From NCBI RefSeq assembly GCF_008831285.2, contig NC_045139.1, forward strand, positions 1,468,204-1,532,203: a stretch of DNA of 64,000 nt, written 5' to 3'. The stretch comes from Nymphaea colorata. Its lineage: Eukaryota > Streptophyta > Magnoliopsida > Nymphaeales > Nymphaeaceae. The translations under genes were made by a program, and so were the position numbers. The stretch's first letter is position 1, and each line of letters begins with the position of its first letter. Shown one piece after another: positions 60,630 through 64,000 of the stretch. Under the pieces are notes generated by a model. The model was not told the origin of the DNA, did not search any database, and saw only the letters and a list, made by a program, of their open reading frames with translations.

Positions 60630-63600
60630 AAGAGTGTCAGTGACCGGCGACCGGCCGGAGATTTTCAGTCGTGTTTATGCAACTGAGGGGATGCGCTTAT
60701 TTTTTTACATTAATTTATTGCACATAATGCTCTCTCTCTCTCTCTCTCTCTCTAGATCTCGCCCCTACCCAACCATGTGCAACATATAATAGTCCCATAT
60801 ACTACCAAAGTCTAAAACAAAAAATTATGTTAATTAGTTTTAACTATAGTTTTCTAACCCTAGGAGTAAACCTAACCCTTCATAAGAATGACATTTGACA
60901 TTTCTTCAGAGTACATCATTGCCTTTTTAAAGTTAAAAAGCTAAAGTTTTTGCTTCTTCAGACCCAAACTTTTAGTTTGGTTAATTATCCCCCAGAAGGA
61001 ACACCCTTTATCTTGTCATTAATCCATTATTACCTTTGTATTCAGATCACCGTTAAAGTTTCTGATATATGTTCCATCATTTTGATAGAGTTAAATTAAA
61101 TTACTGAAAAAGATAGTAGCTAGCTCTATATTAAATAAACGCCACAAAAACTATAAGATCTCTGGTATGCATGTGGATTGCAGTACTGTCGACGGGTTTA
61201 ACTGCAACTAAGTTATCATCCGAGCATTTTTTTTTTAAGAAGATCAGATCACAGGTACTGCAGCTCCAGATTATAATTGCATATTTAACTGGTACTGCGC
61301 GCACACCATTTTTAATCTAGTCCCAGACACTAGGCTTCTTTTCTACGATTGCGTTCTCGCATGACCAATCTTACCAACATTTTAACCAATCTAACCATTA
61401 ACAAAATTTGAAAGATGCAAATATTTGTAAGATTTCTTGGCAGAGAGCCAATCTTGCCTTTCACTTTTATCAGACATGCATTTATATCTCTTGTTTAATC
61501 TAATCGTGTAAATGGATGTAGAATGTGAAGAACTGTATGAAAAGAATAAGAAAGTAGTAAGTGTCGCAGATTCATAATGATACGAGTCTTAATTAAGATA
61601 AATATGAGTGACACTCTTGGTTCACAAAAAATTTCTCTAGACATCATCTTCGATGATTTGTTTTTCTCATAGCTGCATGTGTTTAGTGTTTCTTCATGCA
61701 ACTAAATTTATGGCACAAGAACTTAAAATATTGAGAGATAATATTATGTATAAAGGATTAGGTAGAAGCCAGCAGACTGCCTTATCGGGACGCCTACAAA
61801 GAAAGATTTACAGGGAAAAATTAATGGAGGCGGACTGATATCTTGGATCGATGGTAGATAAGGACAAGGAAGATTGCGACAGGGATCACGTGGAAAGGTT
61901 GGTATCCTTTGTGCGGGAAGCTTGTCAATAGTGTATTGAAGGAGTTTTTCCGCCTGACTTTGCTGACTCCGGTGCCTCTTACATTTTCTCAGGCAAAGAG
62001 AGACGGCTCGCTCAGTACTTCACCATACAGGAATTTGCCGACTCCATCTTTTAGAAAGGATCCCGATGACACAGTCACAGTCTTGCTGATATACAGGCAG
62101 TCGCAGGTCAATTTCAATGTTCTTTCTAATGGCAGAAACAAGTACTAATTAACAGGACGTGGATTTCAATGGCCAACGGGATGCCATGGACTCCTGGACT
62201 CAGACACGCAGCCTGAATTACTCCGGTAAATGAGAGAGCTTCTCACTCAACCTGACCCTAGTTCTAGCAGGGTAGCTTGCACAAATTTTCAAAAAGAAAC
62301 TAATTGCTTACTGGTCACCGTTCTATCTGTTGGCATCCGGATGGCCGGAGGATTCAGGTCCTCATTTATCTTCAAATTAAAACATAACAATAGGTTTGAG
62401 ACCAAATGTGTATGATTTTTTGCTTACTAAATATTTCAAGTAGCATAATTCACCCCATTCTTAAAGATTGAACAGGCGCAACTCTTTAACTATGGTTACC
62501 GATTGGGTACGATTGTGAATTAATGCAGTAGAGTAAAGAAGTTTCAATACAACGACCAGTCACAATTGAACTTAATGAGAAGGGAAGAAGACGTTCCTTA
62601 TAAGAACATAATGGGAAGACAGTAAAAAATTCTCGAAAGACAAGATTACCCATAACAAACGAGAAAATACTGCAGAAAAGAGAAGAAAAGTTCTCCCACC
62701 TTAATCTTTTGCACGTTGTATGAACATGTTGCTGGGAGGCGGACCAGAAGTCTTCAACGAAAAGGAGTGCTGATCTATTTGGGACGGTCTGATCCAACAT
62801 GATGACTGGTTAAGAGAAAAATAAAGAAAAAACGTTGATGGGTATTCTGATCATATAATATTAATTGACACATTTTTTTTCTTGTTTTTCTTTCAACCAT
62901 CCATCTGTTTCATATGGATGGCCTAGGTAAAATGGTTGGTGACTTTGAAAGGCTGAAGTTATATATATATAGACACACACACATGTGTGCATGTGTGTGT
63001 ATGTGCATCCACTCTGTGCTGCTTAGCTGTATTATATGTCCATTGAAGAATGAGTAGCTAATTAAAGGTGGTTTAAGCTATCATTGATGTACACATTAAC
63101 GTTTGTTTAATAAAGGGCACATATTAAGGAGCTTCTAAAAGAACTGGGGAATCAATAGTTTATAAGATTGCATTGGATTTAGTTGATAAAATTTCACTAC
63201 TTTACTTTCCTGTTGTACCAGGTCCAATCCAATGCATGTCACGGTCGAATAAATATGCAACTACAAATATATCTAATCGTTTTACAAGTAATGCGGCCCT
63301 AAGTAAAATGGATCCTAAGGAACACATATATTCTCTGATATATAAGTCATCAACAAATTTTATTAAGACTTAGCACGACATATAAAATACAGAATATGCT
63401 TGTTTTCCAAGTCTGTGGATAGATTTTCATTACCCTTTTCCCAAGAATTAAACACCCTTTTTGCTCTATGTAGTTCAGTTAAGAATTTTGAGATCATCTT
63501 GGTGATCGTCAAGGATTCAAGAGATTCCAATGCAAACAGAAAGATGATGAGAAAATGTAAGAAGATGGGGAACTTAAAGATTAAGCAACAACATTGTAGT

Positions 63601-63680
63601 TTATCTAAAAGAGAATAGTGAAAATATGGCGGATATGTTGCTTTGATGAAATGAGACGACCAAAGCATACTCTCATATTT
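60630..63680. other. Gene-free region to the right of H2
   Basis: A CT tract at 60730-60753, a spacer-repeat copy (61760-61980) and a TA/CA/GT compound microsatellite near 62960-63005. An open frame on the minus strand at 62486-62800 has no recognised domain. No gene is supported. Confidence 0.55.
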
Positions 63681-63682
63681 CC

Positions 63683-63850
63683 ATGTACAAGACCACACGC
63701 TAGGAAGAAGAAAGGAAAGAGAGAGAGAAAAGGAGAAGACAAGGATTTTAACGTGGTTCGACCTTTGGTCTACGTCCACGAAGGAATGTGTCTCTTTCTT
63801 ATCAATTTACAAGACAAGAGACTCTTTTATAGTCAATTTTCATGACCATC
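63683..63850. mobile_element. Possible LTR retrotransposon or TRIM fragment
   Basis: GATTTTAACGTGGTTCGACC followed by TTGGTCTACGTCCACGAAGG is the kind of sequence found in LTRs of plant copia-type and TRIM elements. No internal domain, primer-binding site or second LTR is visible before the window ends. Confidence 0.4.
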
Positions 63851-64000
63851 AATCCCATATTTGTTGGGATTTGATTTGATTACAGAATCGCTAATCCCAT
63901 ATTTGTTGGGATTAGATTTGATTACAGAATCGTTAATCCCATATTTGTTGGGATTAGATTTGATTACAGAATCGTTAATCCCATATTTGTTGGGATTAGA
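63851..64000. repeat. 42-bp tandem repeat with hairpin-forming unit, cut by the window edge
   Basis: About 3.5 units of AATCCCATATTTGTTGGGAT plus TAGATTTGATTACAGAATCGTT. Each unit holds the inverted repeat AATCCCA/TGGGATT with a 7-nt loop. The units are nearly identical, with small changes in the first. The array may continue beyond the window. Confidence 0.92.

Noticed and set aside
62486-62800. 104-codon minus-strand frame
   Set aside because: No recognisable domain, no paralogue in the window, no promoter or splice features.

Overview
This is nuclear DNA of a flowering plant: AT-rich, with GT-AG introns, long (TA)n and (GA)n microsatellites, MITEs, a PIF/Harbinger transposon and a tRNA-derived SINE. 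No prokaryotic or organellar features are present. The species cannot be fixed from sequence alone.

Layout. (1) 1-8.8 kb holds the 3' two thirds of an EDM2-type gene on the + strand. Twelve exons join into one open frame of 838 codons: zinc-finger/PHD part, methyltransferase-like part with an NPPF motif, Tyr/Gly/Ser-rich tail. Its introns carry two related MITEs. (2) 8.8-61 kb is a tandemly expanded cluster of small genes for secreted Gly/Tyr-rich proteins. Each has a signal-peptide exon, a phase-1 intron, and a second exon ending in a short Cys motif, C-x3-C-x3-C-C-S-(A/E)-x-E-(Y/F). Three genes (A, B, C) carry one motif. The others carry two motifs in series. Ten copies can be recognised. 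Nine read on the minus strand and one relic on the plus strand.

Array 1 (8.8-41.5 kb) is a cassette present three times: a one-motif gene followed to its right by a two-motif gene, A+D, B+E and C+G. A, B, C and G are intact. D has a broken first exon. E is 5'-truncated and frameshifted. Copy 3 is stretched by a GC-rich minisatellite and by a nested insertion in which a Harbinger element sits in the last bases of a hAT-like MITE. Array 2 (43-61 kb) holds a plus-strand relic, two decayed copies (F, F2) and two intact two-motif genes (H1, H2). All seven copies that keep exon 1 share the TATA box CTATAAATAG about 64-81 bp upstream of the ATG.

The 4.34-kb Harbinger element (33218-37559) has matching terminal inverted repeats and a TTA target duplication. 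It carries a broken DDE transposase, a broken Myb/SANT-like gene and an intact small ORF with an RNase H1 N-terminal (hybrid-binding) domain whose ATG overlaps the predicted transposase stop. The right edge is LTR-like sequence followed by a 42-bp tandem repeat.

The best candidates for something undescribed are the one-motif/two-motif secreted Cys/Gly-rich family and its cassette amplification, and the Harbinger element with the extra RNA:DNA-hybrid-binding ORF. Functions of the secreted proteins (wall, defence or other) are not shown by the sequence.
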